Of a stretch of 64,000 bases of DNA, positions 47,048-56,174 are shown piece by piece (positions within the stretch are counted from its first letter, which is position 1; every line of letters begins with the position of its first letter). The stretch is taken from positions 1,940,432-2,004,431 of the forward strand of contig NZ_CM001403.1 in assembly GCF_000166195.2 (NCBI RefSeq), in the 5' to 3' direction. The position numbers were made by a program, and so were the translations under genes. Source of the stretch: Mucilaginibacter paludis DSM 18603. Its GTDB lineage: Bacteria; Bacteroidota; Bacteroidia; Sphingobacteriales; Sphingobacteriaceae. Under the pieces are notes generated by a model. That model had not been told where the DNA came from, did no database searches, and was given only the letters and a program-made list of their open reading frames with translations.

Positions 47048-49342
47048 ATGAAAATTATTGACCTGCATCGCCAAGTTCTGATATTGAGTTTGAGTGTAAT
47101 GGCTATTGCGGCAAGTGCGCAAACCAAGCCGTATACCGCTTACGTTGATCCCTTTATCGGATCGGAAGGGTTAGGTAATGTTTTTGTAGGCCCATCAAGA
47201 CCTTACGGTATGGTGAAACCAGGGCCCGATGTTAATAAGGCTTCAAACAGCGGTTACTCACCCGATCTTGATGTTCCTCTTTATGGTTTTAGTCAAACCC
47301 ACGTAAGCGGCACCGGCGGCGGCCCTAAATACGGCAATATCCTGATTATGCCTTTTGCCGGTAATTTTAACGAGCTGAAACAGGAGTCGTTAAGGGCAAA
47401 CGAAAAAGCATCCACCGGCTATTACAGCGTACTGCTTAAACAATACGGCATTACCGCCGAAATAACCAGTACCAGTAAAGTAGCTTTTTACCGCTTTGAT
47501 TTTAAACCCGGTACCCGCAAAGCCATTAAGTTTGATGCAGGCGATTTTTTGGGCGAGAAGCCAGTTCCGGATGCGCGTGAGGCCCAGCAATTTATAGGAT
47601 CGGAGGTGGAAGTGGTATCGGATAACGAAATACGGGGCTACAGCCGTATTCGTGGCGGCTGGAATAATGGCGCAGCCTATACCGTTTACTTTTACGCTAT
47701 TACCGATAAGCCTTTCAATACCTTTACTACCTATAAGGCGGGCAGCCTCTACCCTGGTATAAAACTCCAGGCTGACGATGGCAATAAAACAGGTGTGCTG
47801 GCTTACTTTGACGATGCCAGCCTCCAACAGATCAAGGTAAAAATAGGCATATCATTTATCAGCGAACTAAAAGCGAGGCAAAACATTGAGCAGGAGGCGC
47901 CTCATTGGAGCTTTGAAAAAGTGCTGGCCGACAGCCAGGATAGCTGGAACGAGCTATTGAAACGCCTTGAACTGGATAGCTCGACACCGGCCCAACAAAA
48001 AACGATGTTCTACACGGCCCTTTACCACACCATGCTGATGCCGGTAGACCGCAGTGGCGAAAACCCCTTATGGCAATCGGCCATGCCTTATTACGATGAT
48101 TTTTATGCCATTTGGGATACGTTCCGTTCGTCAAACCCGCTCATCACGCTGATCGACCCATCGCGCGAGGCAGCCATCGTGAATTCATTGCTCAATATTT
48201 ACCAGCGCGACGGTTACATGCCCGATGCCCGCAGTGGCAACAGCAACGGGCGCACGCAGGGCGGATCGAACGCCGAAGTATTAATTGCCGATGCCTATAC
48301 AAAAAAATTAAAGGGCGTTAACTATAACCTGGGGCTCGAGGCGATGTTGAAAGACGCCACCATACCACCCGGCGGAAACGAAGAGAAGGAAGGGCGTGGC
48401 GGGCTCACTGATTATAATAGCCTGGGCTACATATCAAACCGTTTTGTAAGGGCCGGAAACCGCACGGTTGAGTATGCTTATAACGATTATTGCTTAGCCA
48501 TTGTTGCCGATGGCCTGGGCCGCAAAGGCGAGTACAACCGGTTTATTAAACAATCCAACAACTGGAAAAACCTTTGGCGCCCGGTAACAGACCACGGCGC
48601 AACAGGCTTTATTATGCCAAAGGATGCCTCTGGCAGGTGGATAGACAGCATCACCTGCGTGGAAAGCAATGGCCGGGTAACGGCGGTACCTTATACCCCG
48701 CTTGCGCAGGAATGGCCCAATTGTGTTTGCTGGTGGTGCGGCTTTTTTTACGAGGCCAGCTCGTGGGAGTATTCCTTTTATGTTCCGCATGATGTAGCCG
48801 CTTTAATTAACAACTGCGGCGGCCCGCAGGCTTTTAAACAAAGGCTCGATACCTTTTTTAACAACGGCTACTATAATGTAGGTAACGAGCCCTCTTTTTT
48901 AACGCCCAACCTGTACCATTGGATAGGGCGGCCCGATTTAAGCAGTACCCGCATCAGGCAAATTATCCAAAAAAATTATAACAGCAGCCGGGATGGCCTG
49001 CCCGGTAACGACGATTCGGGAGCTATGTCATCATGGCTGGCCTTTCATGTCCTTGGCTTATACCCCAACGCGGGGCAATCCTATTATTTAATTAACTCGC
49101 CGCTGATCAAGCAATCCGTTTTACACCAAACTAACGGTAAGGATTTTAAAATAACGGCTAAAAACCTGTCGGAGGCTAACCAGTTTATACAGGCCGCGCT
49201 GCTTAACGGGAAACCGTTTAACCAGGCGTGGATTGAGCACCAGGATATTGTAAATGGCGGCGAACTGGTATTGCTGATGGGGCCGAAACAAACAGGATGG
49301 GGCAACAGCATGATGCCACCATCAAAAGGTGATGAAAAGTAA
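47048..49342 (+). CDS. GH92 alpha-mannosidase
   Basis: A 764-residue secreted enzyme (signal ends AIAASAQ). PFIGSEGLGNVFVGPSRPYG near residue 37 and GFSQTHVSGTGGGPKYGNI near residue 81 are GH92 N-domain signatures. MFYTALYHTMLMPV, the acid region VGNEPSFLTPNLYHWIGRPD and PGNDDSGAMSSWLAFHVLGL (calcium and base aspartates) are in the catalytic barrel. GH92 enzymes are calcium-dependent exo-alpha-mannosidases releasing mannose from N-glycans or mannans. It ends 41 bases before the convergent lacI gene. Whether the LacI regulator controls it is unknown. Confidence 0.93.
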   Translation: MKIIDLHRQVLILSLSVMAIAASAQTKPYTAYVDPFIGSEGLGNVFVGPSRPYGMVKPGPDVNKASNSGYSPDLDVPLYGFSQTHVSGTGGGPKYGNILIMPFAGNFNELKQESLRANEKASTGYYSVLLKQYGITAEITSTSKVAFYRFDFKPGTRKAIKFDAGDFLGEKPVPDAREAQQFIGSEVEVVSDNEIRGYSRIRGGWNNGAAYTVYFYAITDKPFNTFTTYKAGSLYPGIKLQADDGNKTGVLAYFDDASLQQIKVKIGISFISELKARQNIEQEAPHWSFEKVLADSQDSWNELLKRLELDSSTPAQQKTMFYTALYHTMLMPVDRSGENPLWQSAMPYYDDFYAIWDTFRSSNPLITLIDPSREAAIVNSLLNIYQRDGYMPDARSGNSNGRTQGGSNAEVLIADAYTKKLKGVNYNLGLEAMLKDATIPPGGNEEKEGRGGLTDYNSLGYISNRFVRAGNRTVEYAYNDYCLAIVADGLGRKGEYNRFIKQSNNWKNLWRPVTDHGATGFIMPKDASGRWIDSITCVESNGRVTAVPYTPLAQEWPNCVCWWCGFFYEASSWEYSFYVPHDVAALINNCGGPQAFKQRLDTFFNNGYYNVGNEPSFLTPNLYHWIGRPDLSSTRIRQIIQKNYNSSRDGLPGNDDSGAMSSWLAFHVLGLYPNAGQSYYLINSPLIKQSVLHQTNGKDFKITAKNLSEANQFIQAALLNGKPFNQAWIEHQDIVNGGELVLLMGPKQTGWGNSMMPPSKGDEK

Positions 49343-49383
49343 CCGGCATTTTATCGCCCGGCAGGGGCAGCAATGCAACTCAA

Positions 49384-50421
49384 TTAAACCGGTTCGCCAT
49401 GATCGGCCTGCTGCCCGGTGGTTGAGTTCCTGACGATCAGTTTCGAGGGGATAACAGTACATTCATCCTTCACCCTGAGCATATTGTTTTTTAACAGCTT
49501 CAGCAAGGTGGTAGCCGCAACTTTGCCCATCTCAAAGGCGGGTTGTGTTATGGTTGTTAACGATGGCGTAAGTATGACGGCTGAAGGCTGGTTAGAGAAG
49601 CATACCACTTTCACCTGTTTGGGAATATCGATTTGCAACTGCTGGCAAACCAGGTATATTTCGGTGGTCAGCTTTTCTACCGTGGCTACTATGCCATCGG
49701 GGCGGTTATCGCTTTGCATCATTGCTTTAATCAGCCGGTAATTTTCCAAAGGGTCTTGTGTACAATTTACAACCCGGCAATCATGTTCATCGAGATCATA
49801 TTCGGCGATAGCGCTCTTAAAGCCCCTGATACGTTCGGAAATGATGGACAGGCTATTTGATATGGATAGTAAAATAACGTGGCGGCAACCGGCTTCAATT
49901 AAATGCCTGGTAGCTTTATATCCGCACTCAAAGTCGTCGGTTGTAATCCGGGCCGCGTCAACCTCGGGGCAAACCCTGTCGAAAAAAACGATGGGCAAAT
50001 GCTGGTTAAACTCGTAGATATGCTTAAACGAATTTGTCTCCACCGTTACCGACATCAGTACGCCATCAACCCGGCCGCCAACCAGCGTTTTTAAAATATC
50101 CTCTTCACGAGCCAGTTTTTCGTGCGTTAAATAGATCAGGGTATGATAGCCTTTTTCCAAAGCCACTTCCTCAATACCATTAAGCGCCTGCGAAAAAAAG
50201 CTATCCGTAATCTCGGGTATCAAAACCGCTATGGTTTTACTTTTATTATGCCGCAAACTTCCCGCGTAGGCATTAGGTACATAATTTAACTCTTTGGCAA
50301 GGGCTAAAACCCTTTTTTTTGTTCCCTCGCTTATCTCATGACTATCACATAGCGCCTTTGATATGGTTGCCGTTGATAATTGTAATTGCTCAGCAAGTTG
50401 TTTAATAGTGACACTGCTCAT
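49384..50421 (-). CDS. LacI-family transcriptional regulator
   Basis: I use the ATG at 50421, which gives the usual start MSSVTIKQLAEQLQLSTATI; the frame is open back to a TTG at 50436. The helix-turn-helix fills residues 4-25 and the hinge is KELNYVPNAYAGSLR. A periplasmic-binding-protein-like domain follows (KTIAVLIPEITDSFFSQALN, later KVVCFSNQPSAVILTPSLTT and FEMGKVAA). About 345 residues. It is divergent from the inositol oxygenase gene, and the gap between them holds a 22-bp palindrome with a central CG, the form of LacI-family operators. Confidence 0.93.
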   Translation of the reverse strand: MSSVTIKQLAEQLQLSTATISKALCDSHEISEGTKKRVLALAKELNYVPNAYAGSLRHNKSKTIAVLIPEITDSFFSQALNGIEEVALEKGYHTLIYLTHEKLAREEDILKTLVGGRVDGVLMSVTVETNSFKHIYEFNQHLPIVFFDRVCPEVDAARITTDDFECGYKATRHLIEAGCRHVILLSISNSLSIISERIRGFKSAIAEYDLDEHDCRVVNCTQDPLENYRLIKAMMQSDNRPDGIVATVEKLTTEIYLVCQQLQIDIPKQVKVVCFSNQPSAVILTPSLTTITQPAFEMGKVAATTLLKLLKNNMLRVKDECTVIPSKLIVRNSTTGQQADHGEPV

Positions 50422-50464
50422 AAAATGTGATAACAATCAGGTTAAAAAGTGCAAATTATCATTT

Positions 50465-50486
50465 TTTACTTAAACGGTTAAGTAAA
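50465..50486. promoter_or_regulatory. LacI-family operator-like palindrome
   Basis: A 22-bp near-perfect palindrome, TTTACTTAAAC followed by GGTTAAGTAAA: 10 of 11 base pairs match, with C-G at the centre. Even symmetry around CG is typical of LacI-family operators. It lies 44 bases upstream of lacI and 107 bases upstream of the inositol oxygenase ATG, so it could control both directions. Confidence 0.75.
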
Positions 50487-50592
50487 TATTATTGGTTCAA
50501 AAATAAAATGTAACAGTTAAATTACTCAATTTTAATCTCAATAACCAGTTACGGGCAACCCAATTATTGCAAACAATTAAAAAGATTTTTTT

Positions 50593-51483
50593 ATGAACTC
50601 TGACGTAAACAACTTGTCGGGCGAAAGCTTAACGCCCCTGTCTAATCTTGACGAATGGGAGCACGATGTATTACGGCGCTATCCTGACCCAACGACTATT
50701 AATGAAGACAAAAAAGTTGAAGAATTTAGAAACTACCAGGATACGGAAAAAGATGGCGTGAAAGAGTTTTACAGGCTCAATCACCGCTATCAAACCTTTG
50801 AATTTGTAAAAGAGAAAAAAGCGGATTATTTACAATTCAACCGGAAAGAGATGCCGATATGGGAAGCCTTTAACTTTTTAAATGAGTTGGTAGATGACTC
50901 TGACCCGGATACCGACCTCGACCAGATGCAGCACCTGTTGCAAACATCTGAAGCCATTCGCAATGATAAACACCCCGATTGGATGGTGCTTGTAGGTTTA
51001 ATACACGATATGGGCAAGGTGCTGTGTCTTTTTAACGAACCTCAATGGGGCGTTGTTGGCGATACTTTCCCGGTGGGCTGCGCTTTTTCTGATAAGATAG
51101 TTTACCCGGAATTCTTTAAAGACAACCCCGACTTCTATAATCCGGAGTATAATACTGAACTTGGCGTTTATACCCGCAATTGTGGTTTAGATAACGTTCA
51201 TATGTCATGGGGGCATGATGAATACGTTTATCACATGATGAAGGATTATATACCCGAACCCGGTTTATATATGCTACGCTATCATTCGTTTTACTCGCAG
51301 CACCGCGAAAATGCTTACGACCATTTAATGAATAGCCATGATCACGAGATGTTTAAGTGGGTTAACCTATTTAATCCGTATGATCTGTATTCAAAAAATC
51401 CTAACCAAAAAAGCTGGGCAGAACTTAAACCCTACTACGAAGACCTGGTAGCTAAGTATCTTCCGGCCACGCTTAAATTTTAA
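50593..51483 (+). CDS. myo-Inositol oxygenase
   Basis: A 296-residue protein of the MIOX family. All six di-iron ligands can be seen: H114 (QHLLQTSEAIRN), H138 and D139 (VGLIHDMGKVL), H208 (MSWGHDEYVYH), H231 (MLRYHSFYSQH) and D264 (LFNPYDLYSK). MIOX cleaves the myo-inositol ring with oxygen to give D-glucuronate, in the cytosol. It is best known from eukaryotes; bacterial copies occur in some Bacteroidota. It leads a set with SusC, SusD, a membrane protein and a sodium symporter and is divergent from a LacI regulator, suggesting inducible use of inositol or an inositol conjugate. Confidence 0.93.
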   Translation: MNSDVNNLSGESLTPLSNLDEWEHDVLRRYPDPTTINEDKKVEEFRNYQDTEKDGVKEFYRLNHRYQTFEFVKEKKADYLQFNRKEMPIWEAFNFLNELVDDSDPDTDLDQMQHLLQTSEAIRNDKHPDWMVLVGLIHDMGKVLCLFNEPQWGVVGDTFPVGCAFSDKIVYPEFFKDNPDFYNPEYNTELGVYTRNCGLDNVHMSWGHDEYVYHMMKDYIPEPGLYMLRYHSFYSQHRENAYDHLMNSHDHEMFKWVNLFNPYDLYSKNPNQKSWAELKPYYEDLVAKYLPATLKF

Positions 51484-51510
51484 TAGTGCAACCAATTTTA
51501 AAACCGCTTT

Positions 51511-51695
51511 ATATGAAACCAATTTTACTGAAATGATGACATTAAAACTTAATTTAATGAGAGTAAAACAAGCATTTTACCGCTCCTAACTGTAAGCCTC
51601 TAATCAATAAACCAATATGAACCAAATTTTACTGTAATCATGAGATTAAATCCTAAATTTAACAGGAGCAAGCACACACTTTTGCTGCTCCTCAT
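51511..51695 (+). repeat. Duplicated, decayed susC 5' end
   Basis: Sequence from 51511 (ATATGAAACCAATTTTACTG, then a short frame MMTLKLNLMRVKQAFYRS and a stop) is a diverged copy of the sequence from 51615 (ATATGAACCAAATTTTACTG, then the real susC start MRLNPKFNRSKHT). The upstream copy cannot make a product. It looks like the remnant of another susC start fused here. Confidence 0.55.
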
Positions 51696-54218
51696 GTTCT
51701 TTGCCTTTAACTTTTCCTACACATTCGCGCAGTCGGGCGGCCAGGTAACCGGTGTGGTAGTTGACGGCAAAGGCGAACCCATCCCCGGTGCCACGGTAGC
51801 TGTAAAAGGCACCAGTGTAAGTACATCAACCGGAATTAACGGCGCCTTTACCATTACGGCCAAAACAGGCAACGTACTGGTGATCACCTCGGTAGCTTAT
51901 ACCAAAAAGGAAATCAATGTTACGGGCGCCAAAAAGTACAAAATTGTGCTGGAGGATGCCAATACCGCCCTTAAAGAAGTAGTAGTGGTGGGCTACGGTA
52001 CAGCTTCCCGCAAAACACTATCCAGCGCTATTACATCGGTTAAGCCCGAAGAGTTAAACAAGGGTGCCATTGCCGATGTTGGCCAATTACTACAGGGTAA
52101 GGTTCCGGGCCTTAACATTACCGCCAGCGGCGACCCTAACAAATCTGCCGCGGTTATTATGCGGGGGGCATCAACCGTTAACAGCCCAGGCGCACCGTTC
52201 TATGTTATCGACGGTATCCCCGGAGCCGACATTACTGCCGTTGCGCCTGCCGATATTGCTTCGATAGATGTATTGAAAGACGCGGCCGCAACGGCAATTT
52301 ATGGTAACCGTGCCGCCAGCGGCGTTATTATGGTAACTACCAAACGCGGTAAAAAAGGCCAGTCGCAGGTAACTTACAGTGGTTATGTAGCCCAGGAAAA
52401 GGTTAGCAGCAAGCTTAACCTGATGAATGCCGACCAGTTGCGTGCCTATGTTACAGCCAATAACTCCTCATTTTTGCCAGCAAATGATGTAGATCCCGGT
52501 AATATCAATACCGACTGGATGGCCGCGGTTGAACGCTCTTCGGGCTTTTCTCACAATCATAACCTTTCGCTTACCGGCGGCGGCGAGCACAGCACTTACA
52601 GCGCCAGTATTAACTATCTCAAAAAAGACGGTATACTTTCCCAAAGCTCTCTTGAACGTGTAATTGGTCGTTTAAATATCGATCAGTACGCTTTGAACGA
52701 TAAAGTTAAGTTTAGCTTAAGCTTAGCCAACTCTGCCAGTACGTCAAACAATGAGCCATTACAAAATGTGGTATTGCTGCAGGCGGCGAAACACATGCCG
52801 ATATCGCCTATAAAAAATGCAGATGGCAGCTATTTTGAAAACCTCACTACTTCGGGTTATTTTAATCCGGTAGCGATAGCTAATAATGCTCAGGACCAAA
52901 CCAAATATAATGTATTAATGGGGGCGTTTAATACACAAGTAAAGTTACCTTTTAGCTTAACTTACAACGTGAACCTGTCATACCAAAAAACATCAACGCA
53001 ACACGGCGAGTTTTACAGCAGCTACTTTAACACTTATCCTACATCCGGCTTTTATAACAACCCCGATCCGGGCATAGGTATTTCGCATACTTTAGTTAAT
53101 TTTGGCACTAATGGTTCTGCCTTACGCAGTAATTACCAAAATACAAGCAAAACGGCCGAAACATTCCTGGCCTGGGACAAATCGATAGGCGACCACACCA
53201 TCAATGCCGTATTAGGTTACTCTTACCAGGATAACATTGTTGGCGAAGGCTTTCAGGCTACGAGTACCAATTTCCCTACCGATAATATCGGTTTCCAAAA
53301 TTTAACGTTGGGCAATCCATACTCTATTTCAACCTATCGTATCAACCTTGGTAATGACCTTACCTACGGCGAAACGGTATTGGTTTCAGATTTTTTAAGG
53401 GTAAATTACAATTATAAAAACAAATATATTTTTCAAGGATCAGTGAGGAAAGACGGTAGCTCTGTATTTGGTGAAAACAACCGTTGGGGATATTTTCCGG
53501 CGGTTGGTTTATCATGGAGAATAATTGAAGAAGGCTTCATGAAAAACCAATCATTTTTCTCTGACCTAAAACTGCGTGCAAGCTACGGTGTAACAGGTAA
53601 CTCAGCGGGTATTGGCGCCTACACTGCCAAACTGGTTTATGGTATTACAGGTACTTATTATAACAACGGCGTTCAGGCAGCAGCATATGGCCCAACACAG
53701 GGCTCAAATCCTGATTTACGTTGGGAAAAAACGGCCACAACCAACATCGGCCTTGATTTTGGTATAATAAAGGGCAAAGTGTTGGGTACAATAGATGTTT
53801 ATAACAAAAACACCAGCGATATGCTATTTGGTTACACTGTACCTTCGTCATTGGTTCCGGGTGGTTATATCTATGCCAATGGTGGAGGCATCAACAATAA
53901 AGGTATCGAGCTTGGTTTAAATGTTAACGCCATATCAAAAAAGGATTTTACCTGGACATCGTCGCTAAACATGGCTTATAATAAAAACAAGATCACCAGC
54001 CTGCAAGGTGCTTACGGCAATAGCGATTTAACGCTATATACCGATCCTGAAGGCGCGGGCCAAACCAACGCTACTTTGCAGGTATTAAAGGTAGGGCAAC
54101 CTATCGGTGAGTTTTACAGCTATAAATATGCCGGCAAAGATGCCAACGGTATCTCGCTTTTCTACAAAGCTGACGGTACCACTACTACACAACCATCACA
54201 AAAAACCGATTATTTTTA
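51640..54218 (+). pseudogene. SusC-like TonB-dependent receptor, 5' part (split by transposon)
   Basis: 859 residues: signal peptide ending NFSYTFAQS, CarboxypepD_reg-like domain (VTGVVVDGKGEPIPGATVAV), TonB box and plug (LKEVVVVGYGTASRKTLSSA, then VPGLNITASGDPNKSAAVIM and RGASTVNSPGAPFYVIDGIP), and most of the barrel. It ends QKTDYF where the IS1595 element begins; the TAG is made by the last target bases and the first G of the element. Removing the element and one target copy joins it in frame to 58748-59213, giving 1,014 residues. As it stands the receptor lacks its last strands and should not assemble. Confidence 0.93.
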
Positions 54219-54251
54219 GGCAACGATATTGATAACGAACCTAAGTAAGTT
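54219..54251. repeat. Left terminal inverted repeat of the IS1595 transposon
   Basis: 33 bases beginning GGCAACGATATTGATAACGA; identical to the reverse complement of 58707-58739. The GG start and 8-bp target duplication are typical of IS1595. Confidence 0.95.
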
Positions 54252-54258
54252 TAGATTT

Positions 54259-54289
54259 TTGAAGTTAAATAATTATTTCCGTATCTTTA
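54259..54289 (+). promoter_or_regulatory. Promoter for the zinc-ribbon gene, possibly leaderless
   Basis: TTG at 54259-54261 and TATCTTTA at 54282-54289 are separated by 20 bases, close to the Bacteroidota TTG-N19-21-TAnnTTTG consensus. The ATG follows only four bases after the -7 box, so the transcript could start at or beside the start codon. It lies just inside the left end. Confidence 0.5.
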
Positions 54290-54293
54290 AGAT

Positions 54294-54482
54294 ATGGCTA
54301 CTTCTACTTGTGTAAAATGCAATAATACTTCCTTTGAGCATAAGATCACTAACGTCGGTGGAAAGCCTTTTGTATTTATTCAATGCTCTAAATGTGGTGG
54401 AGTGATTGGAGTTTTAAATAATTATGACTTACAATCAAACATACAAGAAGTGAAATCAAAATTAGATAATCTCACTCCTTAA
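54294..54482 (+). CDS. Small zinc-ribbon protein (cargo)
   Basis: 62 residues. CVKC at 6-9 and CSKCGG at 31-36 form a two-knuckle zinc ribbon, with FVFIQCSKCGGVIGVL like many Bacteroidota small zinc-ribbon proteins. The role is unknown; DNA or RNA binding is possible. The C-terminal helix (NIQEVKSKLDNL) could dimerise. It is convergent with the next gene and overlaps its end by 11 bases. Confidence 0.72.
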   Translation: MATSTCVKCNNTSFEHKITNVGGKPFVFIQCSKCGGVIGVLNNYDLQSNIQEVKSKLDNLTP

Positions 54483-54630
54483 ATAATCTATTGTCTTCTG
54501 ACTCTTTTTCAGAAAATACAAATTCACAAAACAATTCAGCTAATTCTATTAAGGTCTTATCGCCTTTAGTTTTTTCATAATTTCTTTCAGCCATTTTCAA
54601 ACACTCAAATCTAATTTCTTTTTCAGTCAT
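54472..54630 (-). CDS. 52-residue acidic helical protein (cargo)
   Basis: An intact short frame from ATG 54630 to TGA 54472: MTEKEIRFECLKMAERNYEK, later LIELAELFCEFVFSEKESED. The sequence is helical and acidic with no signal peptide. It is divergent from the next gene, and a TTAACTCTGAT motif lies between them (54650). No family recognised. Support comes from codon-like composition and the tight convergent packing with the zinc-ribbon gene. Confidence 0.55.
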   Translation of the reverse strand: MTEKEIRFECLKMAERNYEKTKGDKTLIELAELFCEFVFSEKESEDNRLFKE

Positions 54631-54697
54631 TTTTATAGTTTTTCAATTATTAACTCTGATACTTTTCAGTTTATAAAAACCCATAGTTATCTCAACT

Positions 54698-54910
54698 ATG
54701 AAAAATATGAAAATTACTCCTCAAACCATTTTAGCTTCTCAACCAGATATCCATTTAGCAATGAAAGAATTTGCAGGTATCAAAATTATAGAGGCTATGG
54801 AAGTTTTAATTAAAAATTTACCTCAAGACCGAAAAGACCAATTAATGCTTAAAATTGATGATATTATCGATGAAGTGTGTGTGTTAGGTGATGAGCTTTT
54901 AAAGCCATAA
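54698..54910 (+). CDS. 70-residue helical protein (cargo)
   Basis: Starts MKNMKITPQTILASQPDIHL and continues helical to VCVLGDELLKP; two starts (ATG at 54698 and 54707) are possible. No known domain is recognised. It is upstream of and in the same direction as the transposase, 69 bases away, with a strong hairpin between them. It might be a transposition regulator or another cargo gene. Confidence 0.55.
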   Translation: MKNMKITPQTILASQPDIHLAMKEFAGIKIIEAMEVLIKNLPQDRKDQLMLKIDDIIDEVCVLGDELLKP

Positions 54911-54917
54911 ATTGCAA

Positions 54918-54978
54918 AACTTTTTTAGAAAAGAGAACCATTATTAAAAATACTAAGGTTAATATTTCTAAAAAAGTT
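54918..54978 (+). promoter_or_regulatory. 14-bp hairpin covering the transposase start region
   Basis: AACTTTTTTAGAAA (54918-54931) and TTTCTAAAAAAGTT (54965-54978) are perfect complements; an inner AACC/GGTT adds four pairs. The right arm ends one base before the transposase ATG (54980), so any ribosome-binding site would be paired. It could block translation of read-through transcripts, or be an operator. Confidence 0.7.
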
Positions 54979-54979
54979 C

Positions 54980-55924
54980 ATGAAAAATCAAGAAAAAGGA
55001 ATCCACGCATTTTTTACTAAATTTTCTACAGATGAAAAATGTAGAGCATATTTAGAACATCAAAGATGGGGCAATATAGTTCATTGTCCTTTTTGTTTTA
55101 AACCCGATAAAATCTATAAGTTTAGAAACAATAAGACGTATAAATGCGGCTTATGTAAATTAAACTTCTCTGTAGTTAAGGGAACTATTTTTGAGCGCTC
55201 TCATATCCCCCTTACAAAATGGTTTATTGCCATTTACTTATTCGCTTCTCATAAGAAAGGAATTTCTTCTCATCAAATAGCTAAAGATATTGATATAACT
55301 CAAGCTAATGCCTGGTTTATGCTTCAAAGAATACGTTATGCTATGAACCATTGCGAAGATTTTCGAAAAGTAATGAGCGGAGTTATTGAAGTTGATGAAA
55401 CTTATATTGGAGGTAAAAATAAAAACCGCCATTGGGATAAAAAAGTTCCAAATTCTCAAGGTCGATCATTAGCCGATAAATCTGTCGTATTCGGCATTCT
55501 AACACGTGGAGGTGGTATCCTCACCTATAATCCCAAGCAATTACCTAAAGTTGGCTTACAAGCTCTAATTAGGTCACGAGTAGCACCTGGTTCAATCGTT
55601 AATACAGACGAATTTTTAGTTTATAAAGGTCTACATAACTATTTTGAACACGGGGTAGTTCAACACGGTAAATCTCAATATTGTATTGGCGATTACCATA
55701 CTAATTCCATTGAAGGCTTTTGGAGTTGGGTTAAAAGAAGCATTTTCGGTATTTACCATAATGTAAGTAAAAAGCACTTGATGCGATACTGTCGAGAAAT
55801 AAGTTTTCGATATAATCAAAGATCAAAAGGCAACGAAGAAATATTTGACGATAATTTGCTTCTATGTTTTGATTGTCGATTGATGTATAAAGAATTAATT
55901 GCTTCTCCTAAACGTTTGCAATAA
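54980..55924 (+). CDS. IS1595-family (ISXO2-like) transposase
   Basis: 314 residues. An N-terminal zinc ribbon has CPFC near residue 35 and CGLC near residue 55, followed by the FSVVKGTIFERSHIPLTKWF helix region. The ISXO2-like catalytic domain has D in VIEVDETYIGGKNKN (near 139), D in SIVNTDEFLVYKG (near 215) and the final acidic pair in HTNSIEGFWSWVKRSIFGIY (near 239). All are intact and the length is normal. It should mobilise the whole 4.5-kb unit through the 33-bp ends. Confidence 0.93.
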   Translation: MKNQEKGIHAFFTKFSTDEKCRAYLEHQRWGNIVHCPFCFKPDKIYKFRNNKTYKCGLCKLNFSVVKGTIFERSHIPLTKWFIAIYLFASHKKGISSHQIAKDIDITQANAWFMLQRIRYAMNHCEDFRKVMSGVIEVDETYIGGKNKNRHWDKKVPNSQGRSLADKSVVFGILTRGGGILTYNPKQLPKVGLQALIRSRVAPGSIVNTDEFLVYKGLHNYFEHGVVQHGKSQYCIGDYHTNSIEGFWSWVKRSIFGIYHNVSKKHLMRYCREISFRYNQRSKGNEEIFDDNLLLCFDCRLMYKELIASPKRLQ

Positions 55925-56009
55925 ACCTATTAATTGTAGAACTTTATAACCATAAAGTGAATGCTTATGGTTAGATAAAGTATATTAAAAATATTGCTCC
56001 AATAATATT

Positions 56010-56121
56010 GCTGTTCTAAATTACCACAAATGAACCCTACGCAATGTAACGATTACGGATGCGCCCAAATAGGCGTAGCTGGGTCTTTGCGTAGGGTAGG
56101 CTGTGGTAAGCCTTGAACAGC
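56010..56121 (+). ncRNA. Long-hairpin structured RNA or recombination-site candidate
   Basis: Three nested perfect stems: GCTGTTC (56010) with GAACAGC (56121), TTACCACA (56021) with TGTGGTAA (56109), and ACCCTACGCAA (56034) with TTGCGTAGGGT (56097). That is 26 pairs in 112 bases. The 42-base apex can fold further (GCGCC/GGCGT). ATTACCACAA recurs at 56165, just before the next gene's ATG. It is more GC-rich than the rest of the element. It lies between the transposase and the UDG-fold gene. It could be a small RNA, a leader, or a single-strand recombination site. Confidence 0.65.
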
Positions 56122-56174
56122 GTAAGATTTTCAGTTACGCCTTATTTATTTACAAATAGTTCAAAATTACCACA

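Noticed and set aside
56010..56121. Interpretation of the hairpin as an integron attC site
   Set aside because: The characteristic attC core boxes (GTTRRRY and its partner) are not visible and no integron integrase is in the window; kept only as a structured element.
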